DNA of 64,000 bases from Segniliparus rotundus DSM 44985 (GCF_000092825.1 NC_014168.1:186001-250000); one strand, 5' to 3'; shown: positions 35,686 through 45,456, counted from the stretch's first letter. Notes: generated from the letters alone by a model not told the origin. Program-made: numbers and translations.

Positions 35686-37458
35686 TCACTGCGCCTGTTC
35701 GAGCAGCTCCAACCAGCGGTCTTCGAGTTCGGCTTGTTCGCGTTCGAGGGCGCGCAGCGCGTCCGCCCCGGCGGCGAGCCCTGGGAAGTCGTCCGGGTCG
35801 TGCGCGGCGAGCTTGTGCCGCGCGGCTTCGATCTGCGCGCCGAGCTTTTCGACGCGGCGCTCGACCGAGGCGATCTCTTTCTGCGCCGCCCGCAGGTCCG
35901 CGGACCCGGAGGACTTCGCCTTCGCCCCGGCCGGCGAGGAGCTGCGCGCGTCTGCCGCCCGCCGCAACGCCAAATACTCCTCCACCCCGCCTGGCAGATG
36001 CCGCAATGTGCCGCCGAGGATCGCGTACTGCTGGTCGGTGACCCGTTCCAGCAGGTAGCGGTCGTGCGAGACAACCAGCAGCGTGCCCGGCCAACCGTCC
36101 AGGAGGTCTTCGAGCGCGACGAGCATGTCCGTGTCGAGGTCGTTGGTCGGCTCGTCCAAGATGAGCACATTGGGCTCGTCCAGCAGGATCAACAGGAGTT
36201 GCAGCCGCCGCTTCTGGCCGCCCGAGAGGTCCCGGATCGGCGTGGACAGCTGCGCGCTGGAGAACCCCAGCCGTTCGAGCAGCTGCGCTGGGGTGTGCTC
36301 CTTGCCGCCGACGGTGTACGAGCTGCGCTTGTCCGCGAGCACTTCGCGCACCCGCTGCGACTCGTGCTCGGCTAGTTCGGCGAGGTTTTGGCTGAGCGTC
36401 GCGATCTTCACCGTCTTGCCCCGCGCGACCTTGCCCGCAGTGGGCTCGACCTCCCCGGTCACCAGCCCGAGCAGTGTGGACTTCCCCGCTCCGTTCACCC
36501 CGAGGATCCCGGTGCGCTCGCCGGGGGCGATTCGCCACTCGACCTCGCGCAGCACCTCCCGGCCGTCGAACGAGACGCCGGCTCCCACCAGGTCCAGCAC
36601 GGTTTTGCCGAGCCGGGTCACAGCGGTCGATCGGAGTTCGACGGTGTTGCGCGGCGGGGGTTCGTTCGCGATGAGCTGGTTCGCGGCCTCGATGCGGAAT
36701 TTCGGTTTGCTGGTGCGCGCCGGGGCGCCTCGGCGCAGCCACGCGAGCTCTTTGCGCATGAGGTTCTGGCGTTTGGACTCGTGCGCCGCCGCCATCCGGT
36801 CCCGCTCGACCTTCGCGAGCACGTACGCCGCGTAGCCGCCGTCGAACGGTTCGACGACGCGGTCGTGCACCTCCCAGGTGGTGGTGCAGACCTCGTCGAG
36901 GAACCAGCGGTCGTGGGTGACGACCAGCAGGCCCCCAGCGCCTCGCGGCCAGCGGCTCTTCATGTGCTCGGCCAGCCACAGCACGCCTTCCAGGTCCAGG
37001 TGGTTCGTCGGCTCGTCCAGCATCAGCACGTCCCAGTCGCCCGCCAGCAGGGCTGCCAGCCCGACCCTGCGGCGTTGCCCGCCGGAGAGCGCCCGGACCG
37101 GTTGTTCCCACAGCTCCTTGTCCGGGAGGAGCCCCGCGAACACGTCGCGGATCTTGGGGTCCGAGGCCCACTCGTGCTCGGGCGCGTCGCCGACGACGGC
37201 CTGGCGGACGGAGGCTTCGGGATCGAGGTTGTCGCTTTGGCCGAGCACGCCGACGCGCAGGCCGCTGCGCGCGGTGACCCGGCCCGCGTCCGGTTTGTCC
37301 AGGCCCGCCAGGAGGCGCATGAGCGTGGATTTGCCGTCGCCGTTGCGCCCGACCAGCCCGATGCGGTCGCCTTCGGCGACGCCCACGGTCACGGAGTCGA
37401 GCACGACTTTTGTGGGGAATTCACGGCGGATCGACTCCGCGCCGAGCAGGTGCGCCAT
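35686..37458 (-). CDS. ABC-F family ATPase (Uup-like)
   Basis: 590 residues with two ABC domains and no membrane segments. Walker A motifs GRNGDGKST and GVNGAGKST, signatures LSGGQRRRV and LSGGQKRRL, and a linker with KRQNLMRKELAWLRRGAPAR between them are ABC-F hallmarks. A coiled coil (about residues 520-585, LRAAQKEIASVERRVEKLG) at the C-terminus points to the Uup branch, which acts on ribosomes or DNA. The antibiotic-resistance subtype is not indicated. Confidence 0.9.
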   Translation of the reverse strand: MAHLLGAESIRREFPTKVVLDSVTVGVAEGDRIGLVGRNGDGKSTLMRLLAGLDKPDAGRVTARSGLRVGVLGQSDNLDPEASVRQAVVGDAPEHEWASDPKIRDVFAGLLPDKELWEQPVRALSGGQRRRVGLAALLAGDWDVLMLDEPTNHLDLEGVLWLAEHMKSRWPRGAGGLLVVTHDRWFLDEVCTTTWEVHDRVVEPFDGGYAAYVLAKVERDRMAAAHESKRQNLMRKELAWLRRGAPARTSKPKFRIEAANQLIANEPPPRNTVELRSTAVTRLGKTVLDLVGAGVSFDGREVLREVEWRIAPGERTGILGVNGAGKSTLLGLVTGEVEPTAGKVARGKTVKIATLSQNLAELAEHESQRVREVLADKRSSYTVGGKEHTPAQLLERLGFSSAQLSTPIRDLSGGQKRRLQLLLILLDEPNVLILDEPTNDLDTDMLVALEDLLDGWPGTLLVVSHDRYLLERVTDQQYAILGGTLRHLPGGVEEYLALRRAADARSSSPAGAKAKSSGSADLRAAQKEIASVERRVEKLGAQIEAARHKLAAHDPDDFPGLAAGADALRALEREQAELEDRWLELLEQAQ

Positions 37459-37560
37459 TGGTGTGCGAGCGTAGCACGCCCGAAGCCGGGCGTCGCTGTC
37501 CCTGGGGACAGACGTGGGCGCGGAGCCGAAGCTGTCAGTGCCGCCCCCGATACTGCTGGC

Positions 37561-38223
37561 ATGACCACAGCCATGCGCGACATCCCGCAGCACGACCGGC
37601 CGAGGGAGCGGCTGCTGCGCCAAGGCGCCGCCGCGCTCAGCGAAGCGGAGCTGGTCGCGATCCATCTTGGTTCCGGGCATGCGCGGGCGAGCGCCCTCGA
37701 CGTCGCCCACGTCTTGCTGACATCCTGGGGCGGCGTCCACGGGCTCGCCCGAGCCCGCCCGGAAGAGCTCGCCCGCACCCCAGGGGTGGGGCCTGCGAAG
37801 GCGGCGCGGCTGGCGGCGGCGTTCGCGATCGCGGGGCGCGTGGACGCTCCGGACGAGCCTGTGCAGCTCGTGCAGTCCTCGGATATCGCGCGTGTCGCCA
37901 GCAGGGTGTTGGGGGCGTCGCGGACAGAGCAGGTCGCGGTGCTGGTCGCCGACGCGCGGCTTCGGTTGCGCCGGACGGAGATCGTCGCGATGGGCTCGGC
38001 GACCGCGTGCCCCGTGCCGGTGCGGGAAATCCTCGCCACGGTGCTCCGTCACGACGGCGTCGCGTTCGCCCTTGCGCACAACCACCCGAGCGGCGACCCC
38101 ACGCCGAGCGCCGCCGACCGGGCGTTGACGGACATGCTGCACAACGCCGCTTGGGCCACAGGCCTGCGCTTCCTCGACCACATCGTCGTCGCGGGGGAGC
38201 GGTGGCGCAGCGCGGCGTTCTGA
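37561..38223 (+). CDS. radC: RadC/MPN+ (JAMM) domain protein
   Basis: 220 residues. An N-terminal helix-hairpin-helix segment (ARTPGVGPAKAARLAAAFAI) precedes the JAMM domain with HNHPSGDPTPSAAD, which holds the zinc ligands (HxH...D). RadC was linked to DNA repair, but its biochemical role remains open. GATACT (37549-37554) lies 6 nt before the ATG: leaderless. The protein starts abruptly at RPRERLLRQGAAALSEAEL, as usual for the family. Confidence 0.9.
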   Translation: MTTAMRDIPQHDRPRERLLRQGAAALSEAELVAIHLGSGHARASALDVAHVLLTSWGGVHGLARARPEELARTPGVGPAKAARLAAAFAIAGRVDAPDEPVQLVQSSDIARVASRVLGASRTEQVAVLVADARLRLRRTEIVAMGSATACPVPVREILATVLRHDGVAFALAHNHPSGDPTPSAADRALTDMLHNAAWATGLRFLDHIVVAGERWRSAAF

Positions 38224-38226
38224 GTT

Positions 38227-38871
38227 TCACGCCGGACGGTCGTGGCTTTTCACGAACGAGCGCACTTTGCTGACGATGAGGATGACGACCAGCACAGCGC
38301 CCGCGTTCGACACGATGCTGTTCAGGAGCTGCGACATGTCCACGGGGAGGCTGATGATGAAGGCGAGTCCGATGAGCGAGAGCGCGAGGCATGCCGCGCC
38401 GCTGAGAACGCTCAGCCGCGCGTGTGCCGCCCGGTAGTCGCGGATGTCTTGTGCGGACCAGCCGCGCCCGGGCAGCTCGCTTTCCCGAAGGCTCGGGCGC
38501 AGCTTCTCGACGAGGTCTTGCGTCACGGGTTTGCGGATGATGCCCGAGACGAGGAGGAACAGGGCCAGGACGAAAGCGGGCACGCTGTTGATGGCCATGG
38601 CCAGCCGGGGGTTTTCGGTGAGCAGGACGACCGCCAGGTTCATCCCGAAGAGCAACAGCATGTAGCCGGAGACGAGGTCTAGTTTCCGTTCGCGCAGCGC
38701 GTTGACGGCGGTTTGCGCGGCGGCGGCGACCACGGACGCCGTGAGGGCGAGCCAGGGCGGCGCCCCGCATGCCCTCGCCAGGTAATACACGATCAGCGGG
38801 GTCAGGGCGGCGAGCAACGTTTTTCGGACGATCGCCGACGAACGCGCAGACTCCTGAGGAATACCTGGCAT
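38227..38871 (-). CDS. Integral membrane protein (VC0807-like)
   Basis: 214 residues, about six hydrophobic helices (LLAALTPLIVYYLARACG; LVSGYMLLLFGMNLAVVLLT; INSVPAFVLALFLLVSG; ALSLIGLAFIISLPV; AGAVLVVILIVSKVRSF). This matches the family typified by VC0807, with a conserved intracellular loop containing RPSLRESELPGRGW. Function unknown. TACGCT (plus-strand 38878-38883) lies 6 nt before the ATG. It converges with radC, with 3 bp between. Confidence 0.7.
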   Translation of the reverse strand: MPGIPQESARSSAIVRKTLLAALTPLIVYYLARACGAPPWLALTASVVAAAAQTAVNALRERKLDLVSGYMLLLFGMNLAVVLLTENPRLAMAINSVPAFVLALFLLVSGIIRKPVTQDLVEKLRPSLRESELPGRGWSAQDIRDYRAAHARLSVLSGAACLALSLIGLAFIISLPVDMSQLLNSIVSNAGAVLVVILIVSKVRSFVKSHDRPA

Positions 38872-38984
38872 GAAGCCAGCGTAGGGCAGGCTCTCGGTGT
38901 GGCCGGGACGCGCGAGCCCATGTTCTCCTGCGTGTCCGAGATGGCTGGCGCTCCCGGTGCTTGCGGCGACCTCCGAAACGGGGG

Positions 38985-39371
38985 TCAATCGATGTCGGCG
39001 GTGAAGACGGCGATGCGTTTGAGCGCCTTGCGGGCGATGTACGGCAGCCCGGCGCCGGGGTCGCCGGGCGGGACGATCCTGAAGTTGCTGATGCGGTGCG
39101 ACCTGCCGAGGAAACGCACTTCCCCTTCGCCTGCGGCGATGAGGTTGCGCACCCAGTCGGTGTAGGTGCCGTGGCCGAGGGTGGCGACGAAGCGGCCCTT
39201 GGTTTGGACCGGGTTCACCGGCGTGCGGAACGTTTTGCCCGACGTGCGGCCCTTGTGCACGACCTGCGCGAATCCCGGCAGGTAGGGGGCTGCTTTGACG
39301 ACGAGGGGGTTCATGAATGTGACCTGGAGCCGGTCGAACCATTTGGGGAAGATGTACGCGCCTTCGGCCAT
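38985..39371 (-). CDS. Deazaflavin (F420)-dependent nitroreductase-like protein
   Basis: 128 residues. VVHKGRTSGKTFRTPVNPVQ and the GHGTYTDWVRNLIAAGEGEV segment match the Ddn-type split-barrel family, which uses reduced F420 to reduce quinones or nitro compounds. I choose ATG at 39371, preceded by GAGGAG with 5-nt spacing, over the in-frame ATG at 39398. Presence of this family implies the cell makes F420. Confidence 0.85.
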   Translation of the reverse strand: MAEGAYIFPKWFDRLQVTFMNPLVVKAAPYLPGFAQVVHKGRTSGKTFRTPVNPVQTKGRFVATLGHGTYTDWVRNLIAAGEGEVRFLGRSHRISNFRIVPPGDPGAGLPYIARKALKRIAVFTADID

Positions 39372-39569
39372 CAGGGCTCCTCGTTCTCGCGAGATCATGC
39401 TGTCCCTCACACACTAGGCCATGCGGCGCGGGGCCGACCGTTCCAGGCTCGCGCGGGGCCTTGCTGCGCGGCCCTGCCGTGTGTCACGTGCGGCGGTGAC
39501 GTCCGACCCTTGGGGCCCGCCGCCGATGCTGCTGCACTGGGAGACAGTCGAGCGAAAGGAGATGCGGCG

Positions 39570-40556
39570 TTGGGAGCGGATTTGGATCAGTCGGCGTTGC
39601 TGTTCGAGCTGGAGGAAGTCGCCGAGCGGGAGGTGAACCGGCACTTGGCCATGGCCAAGGACTGGCACCCGCACGACTATGTGCCCTGGTCGGACGGGAA
39701 AAACTTCGCGGCGCTCGGCGGCGTCGACTGGGACCCGGAGCAGTCCAAGCTTTCCGATGTGGCCAAAGCCGCGCTGGTCACGAACCTTTTGACTGAGGAC
39801 AACTTGCCGTCGTACCACAATCGGATCGCCGGGGACCTTTCCCCGGACGGGGCCTGGGGCACATGGGTCGGGCGGTGGACCGCGGAGGAGGCCCGCCACT
39901 CGACGGTGATGCGGGACTATCTCGTGGTCACCCGGGGCGTCGACCCGGTGGCGTTGGAGTGCGACCGGATGACCCATATGACGCACGGGTTCCAGCCGCT
40001 CGCGCGGTTCCCGCACGGCACGGGCGCGGCGTTCCTGCACACGGTCGCCTATGTCTCGTTCCAGGAGCTCGCGACGCGGATCAGCCACCGCAACACCGGC
40101 GCGATCTGCGGCGATCCGATCGCCGAGGCGATCATGCAGCGTCTCGCCCTGGACGAGAACCTGCACATGGTCTTCTACCGCAATATTTGCGGCGCGGCGC
40201 TCGACGCCGACCCGGACCAGGCGATGGAGGCGATCGCCAACGTGGTGACGAACTTCCAGATGCCGGGGTCGAATATGCCGAACTTCCGCCGCCATGGCGT
40301 GCTCATGGCCAAGCACGGCGTCTACGACCTGCGCCAGCATTTGGAAGAGGTGCTCCTGCCCGTGATCCGCACATGGCGCGTCTTCGAGCGCGCCGATTTC
40401 ACCGCGCGCGGCGAGGCGGCCCGCGACCGCCTCGCCGCGTATCTGGAAGATCTGCGGACGGTCCAAGTGCCGAGGTTCGAGGAGCACCGCGACCGCGCGT
40501 TGGCCAGGGACAAAGCCAGGGGGATCGACCGGGCGCTCGCGCCGCAGGCGGTGTGA
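39570..40556 (+). CDS. Acyl-ACP desaturase (DesA-type)
   Basis: 328 residues, a soluble di-iron stearoyl-ACP desaturase. WTAEEARHSTVM and LALDENLHMVFY supply the two ExxH iron-ligand pairs, and DWHPHDYVPWSDGKNF is the conserved N-terminal substrate region. It puts double bonds into acyl chains for membrane or mycolic acid synthesis. TTG at 39570 has AAAGGAG 8 nt upstream and begins just before the conserved body; no ATG is in frame nearby. It is divergent from the Ddn-like gene. Confidence 0.9.
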   Translation: MGADLDQSALLFELEEVAEREVNRHLAMAKDWHPHDYVPWSDGKNFAALGGVDWDPEQSKLSDVAKAALVTNLLTEDNLPSYHNRIAGDLSPDGAWGTWVGRWTAEEARHSTVMRDYLVVTRGVDPVALECDRMTHMTHGFQPLARFPHGTGAAFLHTVAYVSFQELATRISHRNTGAICGDPIAEAIMQRLALDENLHMVFYRNICGAALDADPDQAMEAIANVVTNFQMPGSNMPNFRRHGVLMAKHGVYDLRQHLEEVLLPVIRTWRVFERADFTARGEAARDRLAAYLEDLRTVQVPRFEEHRDRALARDKARGIDRALAPQAV

Positions 40557-40586
40557 GCCCGCTGCGCCAACACGCGTGCCGCGCGG

Positions 40587-42251
40587 CTATGCGCGCGTGT
40601 TGGCCTCCGACATGGTTTCGCCGAGCTTTTGCAACAGCGGCGGCATGTCCATTTTCGCCACGACGGCCTCGATGAGCACGAGCCGGTCCTTCGCCGCCTC
40701 GGTTTCCTCGATGGCGGCGCGCAGCCCGCCGACCGTGCCGACCCGCAAACACAGGGGTTCCGTTTCCGGTTCGAACGCGCTGAGCAGCTTCGCGTAATCC
40801 CAGTGGTCGATGTCGTTGTAGGGCTGCTGGGCCCCGTGGATCGCGCGCTCCACCGTGTACCCGTCGTTGTCCACCACCACGATGACCGCGTTGAGGCCGT
40901 AGCGCGCGATCACCGAAAGCTCTTGCGCGGTGAGCTGCGCGGAGCCGTCGCCGATGAGCAGCACCACGCGCCGGTCCGGGCAGGCGAGCCCCGCGCCGAG
41001 CGCCGCGGGCAGGGTGTAGCCGATGGACGCCCACAACGGTTGCCCGATGAAGGTGACCCCGGCGGGCAGCGGGTGGGTGGCCAGGCCGAAGAACGAAGTG
41101 CCCGCCTCGGCGATGACAATGTTGCCGGGGGTGACCGCGCCCGCCAGCAGGTCCCACATCGAAGCCTGGGTCAGCGCCTCGCCCGGCGAAGCCGCCGACG
41201 CCGCGGGCGGGGCCGGGGCTGCTGGTTCGGGCGGGCGGGGGCGGCCCGAGAGCAGTTCGGTGAGCGCGCCGAGCGCGTCGCGCATCTCCAGCGGCGCGAA
41301 CAGCTCGCCCGCCACCGTCGACTCGTGCGGGCCGATGTCCACCGTTTTGGCCACATCCAGGTGCTGTGTGAAGAAACCACTGATGAAATCCGTGAATTGC
41401 ACCCCGGCCAGGATCAGCGCCTCCGCCTCTTCCACACCCGCGCGCACATGGGGCTCGCTGTTCGCCCCGATGTAGATCCCCAGGAAGTTCGGGTCCAGCT
41501 CGTCCACGATGCTCTTGCCCCACAACAGGGTCGCGTGCGGCAGCGCGCCCGCGTCGAGCAGCCGCGCGAGCTCGCCCACCGCGCCGAAACGATGCACCAG
41601 CAGGTCGGCGAGGACCGCGGGGCGCTTGTCCGCCAGCAGTTTCGCAGCGGCCTCCTGGAACGCGGCGAGCGCCCCTGGGCTGGACGCGTCCTGCGGGCCC
41701 GGGATGGGCGCGGCGGGCGGGTAGCTCGGCACCTGCGCCACATCCGAAGGCAACAACAAGTAGCCGGGGCGGCGTTGCTCGCGCACCTCGCGCAGCACCC
41801 GGTCGATCTCGCGCGTGGCGTTCGCCGGGGTGAGGCTCGCCTGCGCGCAGGTGATCTCGCGTTGGATGCGCAGGAAATGCTCGAAGTCGCCGTCGCCGAG
41901 GGAATGGTGCAGGCTGCGCCGGGCGCGTTGCGCGTCCACTGTCGGCCCGCCGCAGATGTGCACCACGGGGACGTGCTCGGCGTAGCTGCCCGCCGTGGCG
42001 TTCACCGCCGACAGCTCCCCCACCCCGAATGTGGTGACCAGGGCGGCGATCCCGTTCATGCGCGCGTACCCGTCCGCCGCGTAGCCCGCGTTCAGCTCGT
42101 TCACATTGCCCACCCAGGCCAGGCCGGGGTGCTCCACGATCCGGTCCAGGAACATCAGGTTGAAGTCCCCGGGGACGCCGAAGACGTGGCGCACGCCCAG
42201 TTCGGCGAGCCGGTCGGCGAGGTAATGCCCGATGGTGTACGGCTGCGGCAT
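40587..42251 (-). CDS. kdc: Thiamine-diphosphate alpha-keto acid decarboxylase
   Basis: 554 residues. The N-terminal [15 protein letters not shown] and the conserved glutamate in [17 protein letters not shown], with the C-terminal [11 protein letters not shown]...NDGYTVE ThDP/Mg2+ motif, define the pyruvate, indolepyruvate or branched-chain keto-acid decarboxylase group, including mycobacterial Kdc (Rv0853c). It converts 2-keto acids to aldehydes. A Pro/Ala-rich insert near residues 345-365 is a lineage feature. CAGAAT 6 nt before the ATG may be its -10 box. Confidence 0.88.
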   Translation of the reverse strand: MPQPYTIGHYLADRLAELGVRHVFGVPGDFNLMFLDRIVEHPGLAWVGNVNELNAGYAADGYARMNGIAALVTTFGVGELSAVNATAGSYAEHVPVVHICGGPTVDAQRARRSLHHSLGDGDFEHFLRIQREITCAQASLTPANATREIDRVLREVREQRRPGYLLLPSDVAQVPSYPPAAPIPGPQDASSPGALAAFQEAAAKLLADKRPAVLADLLVHRFGAVGELARLLDAGALPHATLLWGKSIVDELDPNFLGIYIGANSEPHVRAGVEEAEALILAGVQFTDFISGFFTQHLDVAKTVDIGPHESTVAGELFAPLEMRDALGALTELLSGRPRPPEPAAPAPPAASAASPGEALTQASMWDLLAGAVTPGNIVIAEAGTSFFGLATHPLPAGVTFIGQPLWASIGYTLPAALGAGLACPDRRVVLLIGDGSAQLTAQELSVIARYGLNAVIVVVDNDGYTVERAIHGAQQPYNDIDHWDYAKLLSAFEPETEPLCLRVGTVGGLRAAIEETEAAKDRLVLIEAVVAKMDMPPLLQKLGETMSEANTRA

Positions 42252-42318
42252 GCCCCGATTCTGCCGGGTGGTTTTGCGCGCGGCAACATTTGCCCGCATC
42301 GGCGGCGTCGCGCCTGCT

Positions 42319-42349
42319 TTGACACGTCTCTGATCGACGCGCGTACGAT
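42319..42349 (+). promoter_or_regulatory. Promoter before the YbaB-like gene
   Basis: TTGACA (42319-42324) and TACGAT (42344-42349), separated by 19 bp, lie about 40 bases upstream of the ATG at 42388, which also has GGAGG before it. This is one of the few classic -35/-10 plus ribosome-site arrangements in the window and opens the accessory region. Confidence 0.6.
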
Positions 42350-42387
42350 ACGACCGAGTCGGAGGACGATCACCGGAGGTTCCAGGG

Positions 42388-43284
42388 ATGACGCAACCGC
42401 ACGAGAAGCTGCCGCCCGCGCGGAACCCGAAACCGTTGGAGGAGCGCATCCGCATCCTCGACGAGGAGCTGCCGCAGTTGCGCGTCAGCGGCGAGTCCGC
42501 GTGCAGGCGGGTTTTTGCGACCGTCGGGCACGAGCGCGCCCTGCTCGAACTGCGGTTGGCCTGGGAAGCCCTCGCCGACGAGTTCGAGCTGGCGCGCGGG
42601 TCGCGCAACGAGCCCTTGGGGCATGTCGCCTTGGCCCGGATCATCGAGACCGCCGTGCATGCGGCGTTGGCCGGGTACTCGCAGGCCGTCGTGGACGCCA
42701 TGCACGAGCCCAAGCCTGCGGGCGCGTCCTTGGAGAACCAGTTCTACGACGAGTACTGGGATCTGCCCGAGGACGAGCGCCCCGACTCGGTGGACGACTA
42801 CATCCGCCAGCGCAAGGCCGAGTTGGGCGGCCCCGTGCAACCCGAGGACCAGTACCAGGCCGACGAGGCCGCCGCCCAGGAGCGCATCCGGGCCGAAGTC
42901 GGCAGTTTGGCGGATTTGGACCCCGACAAACTGCGGGTCACCGAATCGTGGATGACCGACGAGGCCGCCGAATTGCGGGAGCGCTACGCCGAGACCGTGC
43001 GCAAGCTTCAGGCTTTCGACCCTGCTGGCGTGCGGGGCGTCGGCAAAGACAACCCGCACAACCCGATAGTGAAGGTCACCGTGTCGATGGCCTCCGCGTT
43101 CGAACTAGAACTCGGCGAGCGCGTGTGGAGCGACCCCGGTTCGCGGCTCGGCCAGGCTGTCGTCAAGGCCCACGCGGCGGCCCGCGCGGACTTCGCCGCG
43201 AAAATGCACGACGGCGGCATCACCTTGTGGGGCGACGGGCGGCCCGACGAAGAACAGCCCGGCGGAGCGCCGAGCCGCGCCTGA
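42388..43284 (+). CDS. Protein with C-terminal YbaB-like domain, ESX neighbourhood
   Basis: 298 residues. A charged helical N-terminal 200 residues, including [20 protein letters not shown], is followed by [20 protein letters not shown] and [20 protein letters not shown], which has the strand-strand-helix pattern of the YbaB/EbfC fold. YbaB folds with extra domains are common beside ESX loci. Two more YbaB-like genes occur at 49110 and 50915. Precise role unknown. GC is normal, unlike the genes that follow. Confidence 0.6.
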   Translation: MTQPHEKLPPARNPKPLEERIRILDEELPQLRVSGESACRRVFATVGHERALLELRLAWEALADEFELARGSRNEPLGHVALARIIETAVHAALAGYSQAVVDAMHEPKPAGASLENQFYDEYWDLPEDERPDSVDDYIRQRKAELGGPVQPEDQYQADEAAAQERIRAEVGSLADLDPDKLRVTESWMTDEAAELRERYAETVRKLQAFDPAGVRGVGKDNPHNPIVKVTVSMASAFELELGERVWSDPGSRLGQAVVKAHAAARADFAAKMHDGGITLWGDGRPDEEQPGGAPSRA

Positions 43285-43324
43285 AAACGGAAGAGTATCC
43301 GATGGCGGGTGCGCAGCGAGGGGC

Positions 43325-43344
43325 TTGACGGGCCTATATACTGG
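43325..43344 (+). promoter_or_regulatory. Repeated promoter-like element, copy 1
   Basis: TTGACG, 6 bases, then TATACTGG. The same words recur at 45531-45551 with a 7-base spacer. The spacing is too short for a standard -35/-10 pair, so TATACT may act as the -10 and TTGACG as another conserved word. It precedes the EspC-like gene at 43380. Confidence 0.4.
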
Positions 43345-43379
43345 TGTCAAAGATCCCGGGCGGTGGGGTCGTGGAGAAC

Positions 43380-43871
43380 ATGAGGAACGCGATCATGAAC
43401 GCTGTGAATCCGGGGAATCCCGGCTTGAAGCTCACCGATATCGGTGGTGGAGCCTCGGGCCGCACGAATATCGATTTGGACGCCCTGGGGCGTGTCACCC
43501 TCAAGATGGAGCCGTTGAGGGCGGAGCTGGACGGCTTGATCAAGCAGTGGGACGAGTCCACCGAGCGTTACCATGCGGCTGCGGGCTCGGACGACATGAA
43601 CGGCAACTTGAAACAGCAGTCGACCCAGGCCAAACAGGACGCCGATCAGCACAGCAAAGCCACCAGCGAGCGCGCGCAAAAGGCTGCGGACACCTCGAAA
43701 GAGGCCCATGCGCAGTACTCGGGCGTCGAGGACGACAACCACACAGAGCTCAAGAAACCCGGCGACCACCTGTCCGGCGGCGGCGGGGCGAACTTCAACG
43801 CCCCTGCGGCGACCCAGGCGGGCGCGGACTCCAACGCGTCCGCCGCAACGGGCGGCCCGGTTGCCCGGTAG
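43380..43871 (+). CDS. EspC-like ESX substrate candidate (YxxxE motif)
   Basis: 163 residues. A glycine-containing lead, then two long helices (LGRVTLKMEPLRAELDGLIK; KQQSTQAKQDADQHSKAT) and AHAQYSGVEDDN. This gives YSGVE, a YxxxE signal at the end of the second helix, as in the 98-residue protein at 16324. A Gly/Asn/Ala-rich tail follows. The start is ATG 43380 or the in-frame GTG 43371. It is followed at 37 bp by the first lipoprotein. Export by an ESX machine is inferred. Confidence 0.6.
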   Translation: MRNAIMNAVNPGNPGLKLTDIGGGASGRTNIDLDALGRVTLKMEPLRAELDGLIKQWDESTERYHAAAGSDDMNGNLKQQSTQAKQDADQHSKATSERAQKAADTSKEAHAQYSGVEDDNHTELKKPGDHLSGGGGANFNAPAATQAGADSNASAATGGPVAR

Positions 43872-43908
43872 GGCAGTGCTGGTCGTGGAACGAAGCGAGG
43901 AGCAGGGC

Positions 43909-44460
43909 ATGAACGCTGTCACGAAGGCGGCTGTGCTGGATTTGGCGGCGTGGACCGCTCTTGGCGCCGCTGGTTGCAACCGAGGCGGCGGCGCACCGGC
44001 AACGGTGATCCAATCCACCATCATCCAGTCGCCGGGTGGGGGTAACGCAGGATCGTCTTCCTCAAGCGCGGCTCCGGTCGGTGTCGCTCCGATCAATGAC
44101 TCCAAGGAGCTGTGCCATCAGGTTTTGACTAAAACGAGGGGGTTGAGCAATGCATCGATTGCTTTCTGGAAGATTGCTGTTGCTCGTCATGGATGGTCGT
44201 ACTCTGACCCGGATGTTGAAGCTGCAGTAAATCGGATCGAGAAGGAAATGGACCCGATTTTTCCATCGTTTGAAAATTTTGTTGGTAAACAGGCGCCTGC
44301 TGTAATCGCCGATTCCGCGAGCGATTACTTAAAAACATTGAAAATCTTTTCTAATGCAATCGTTGAGCAACAGAAAGACGATGCTCTTAATCCTGCAGCA
44401 AATAACTTTGGGAATGCGAAAGATAAGCTTGAAAGCATTTGTAGTTCGAGTGGAGAGTAA
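43909..44460 (+). CDS. Paralogous lipoprotein 1
   Basis: 183 residues. Signal peptide with lipobox GAAGC (Cys23), then NRGGG and a Ser/Gly-rich linker. The mature domain (about residues 65-183) is helical, bounded by two cysteines (LCHQ and SIC) that are conserved in lipoproteins 2 and 3. An aspartate at position 11, inside the hydrophobic core of the signal, is unusual compared with the paralogues. The mature-domain coding region is strikingly AT-rich. GAGGAG lies before the ATG. Function unknown; probably attached to the outer face of the membrane. Confidence 0.75.
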   Translation: MNAVTKAAVLDLAAWTALGAAGCNRGGGAPATVIQSTIIQSPGGGNAGSSSSSAAPVGVAPINDSKELCHQVLTKTRGLSNASIAFWKIAVARHGWSYSDPDVEAAVNRIEKEMDPIFPSFENFVGKQAPAVIADSASDYLKTLKIFSNAIVEQQKDDALNPAANNFGNAKDKLESICSSSGE

Positions 44461-44526
44461 AAATTCTTACACGGAGGGTTGCGGTGGTGGTATGGAAAGC
44501 GGAACATGAGAGATGAGAAGTTGGGC

Positions 44527-45068
44527 ATGAAGGTTGTCGCGAGAGTGGCTGTGCTTGTTTTGACGGGCTTGACGGCCTTCGGTGCCGCTGGTTGCAACCG
44601 GGGCGGGGGCGGCGGTGGCACGACAACCATCATCCAGCAGCCGGGGGGTAATACATCTGCTGGGCAAGTTTCATCTCCGGTTACTAGTTCTATAGCTGCC
44701 CTTGATGACCCGCAAAAACTTTGCGGGTCATCAAAGGTAGAGGTAAAGAGATAATTAGCGCTATAGACAGCTTTGTTCTTGCGATCCCAAACAAAGAATC
44801 TGGGCAAGTCTGGAACTGGGGAGATGAGAAAATATCTCAAGCCGCTGATCATATGAAACAAGTTGTTGATGAATCTGCGCCAAAACTTGACGCGTATGTC
44901 GGTTCGGGTGCGCCAAAAGACTTAAGTGATGCTGTGCATAACTTCGTTAAAGTTGCTAAAGAGTTTGCTGATGCCGCTGATAGAAGGGCGGACGCGGATG
45001 AGATTAATCCGTTGAATAAAGAATTCACGGACGCGGTAAATAGAAATAAAGAAGTTTGTCACTTTTAA
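44527..45068 (+). pseudogene. Paralogous lipoprotein 2, frameshifted
   Basis: Signal peptide and lipobox GAAGC (Cys23), then NRGGGGGGTTTIIQQ, nearly the same as lipoprotein 3. The first frame stops at 44754. The rest of the domain (KGRGKEIISAIDSF to NRNKEVCHF) continues in another frame and matches lipoprotein 3 (SGAPKD, MNPLNKDF versus INPLNKEF). Counting against the paralogue, one base is missing just after LC. The break sits inside a perfect 15-bp hairpin, which suggests how the mutation arose. A sequence error is possible. Confidence 0.75.
44702..44734. repeat. Perfect 15-bp inverted repeat at the frameshift
   Basis: TTGATGACCCGCAAA (44702-44716), loop AAC, TTTGCGGGTCATCAA (44720-44734). 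It lies inside lipoprotein 2, exactly where the reading frame is lost. The paralogous genes have no such palindrome there. It is not placed like a terminator and has no T-run. Confidence 0.85.
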
Positions 45069-45098
45069 TAAAAAATATTTAGCAAGGGGAAATGCAAA

Positions 45099-45456
45099 AT
45101 TGCTGCACCCGCTCCGAATTTCAGGATTTTAAACGATGTTATTCAGCCGCAATGGCCGGATGCTGATGAGGGCGGTCCGGCGGCGGAGGCTGGGGTGAAG
45201 GATGGTTTGCTCTCGCAGATGCAGAGTGTGCTCGACCAGATCGACCAAGCAGGTCTATGGGGGAGTAAGAGGTCGTCGCTGGTTCGGGCTCGCAGTACGA
45301 GGTGGACGCGGAGCGCCGGAAGTGCAACACCCTGAAGGAGGCTTGGCTTGCGCAGATGAAGGCCCAGGCAGATTTCGAAAAGGCCACAACCGAAAATACG
45401 AAGAACGGGCGGGTTCAGATCACGAAGACGGCGAACGAAGCCCTTGCCAAGCAGTC
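45099..45456 (+). pseudogene. Broken copy of the WPD-start helical protein
   Basis: From an ATT at 45099 the text reads APAPNFRILNDVI then QWPDADEG, then LLSQMQSVLDQIDQ. This matches the intact gene at 46233 (FGSINDVIMPHWPDADEG; LLSQIQGVLDQIDQQ). An extra A after DQIDQ, and further indels, push the reading through all three frames, with TLKEAWLAQMKAQADFEK and NGRVQITKTANEALA in the last one. The match stops near 45456. The start codon appears to be changed to ATT. It is a dead duplicate truncated to about 120 codons. Confidence 0.75.

Noticed and set aside
40629-43328. An 899-codon plus-strand open frame
   Set aside because: Runs antisense through the keto-acid decarboxylase and then out of frame through the YbaB-like gene.
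44702-44734. Hairpin as a transcription terminator
   Set aside because: It lies inside a coding region and has no T-run after it; it fits a mutation hotspot better.
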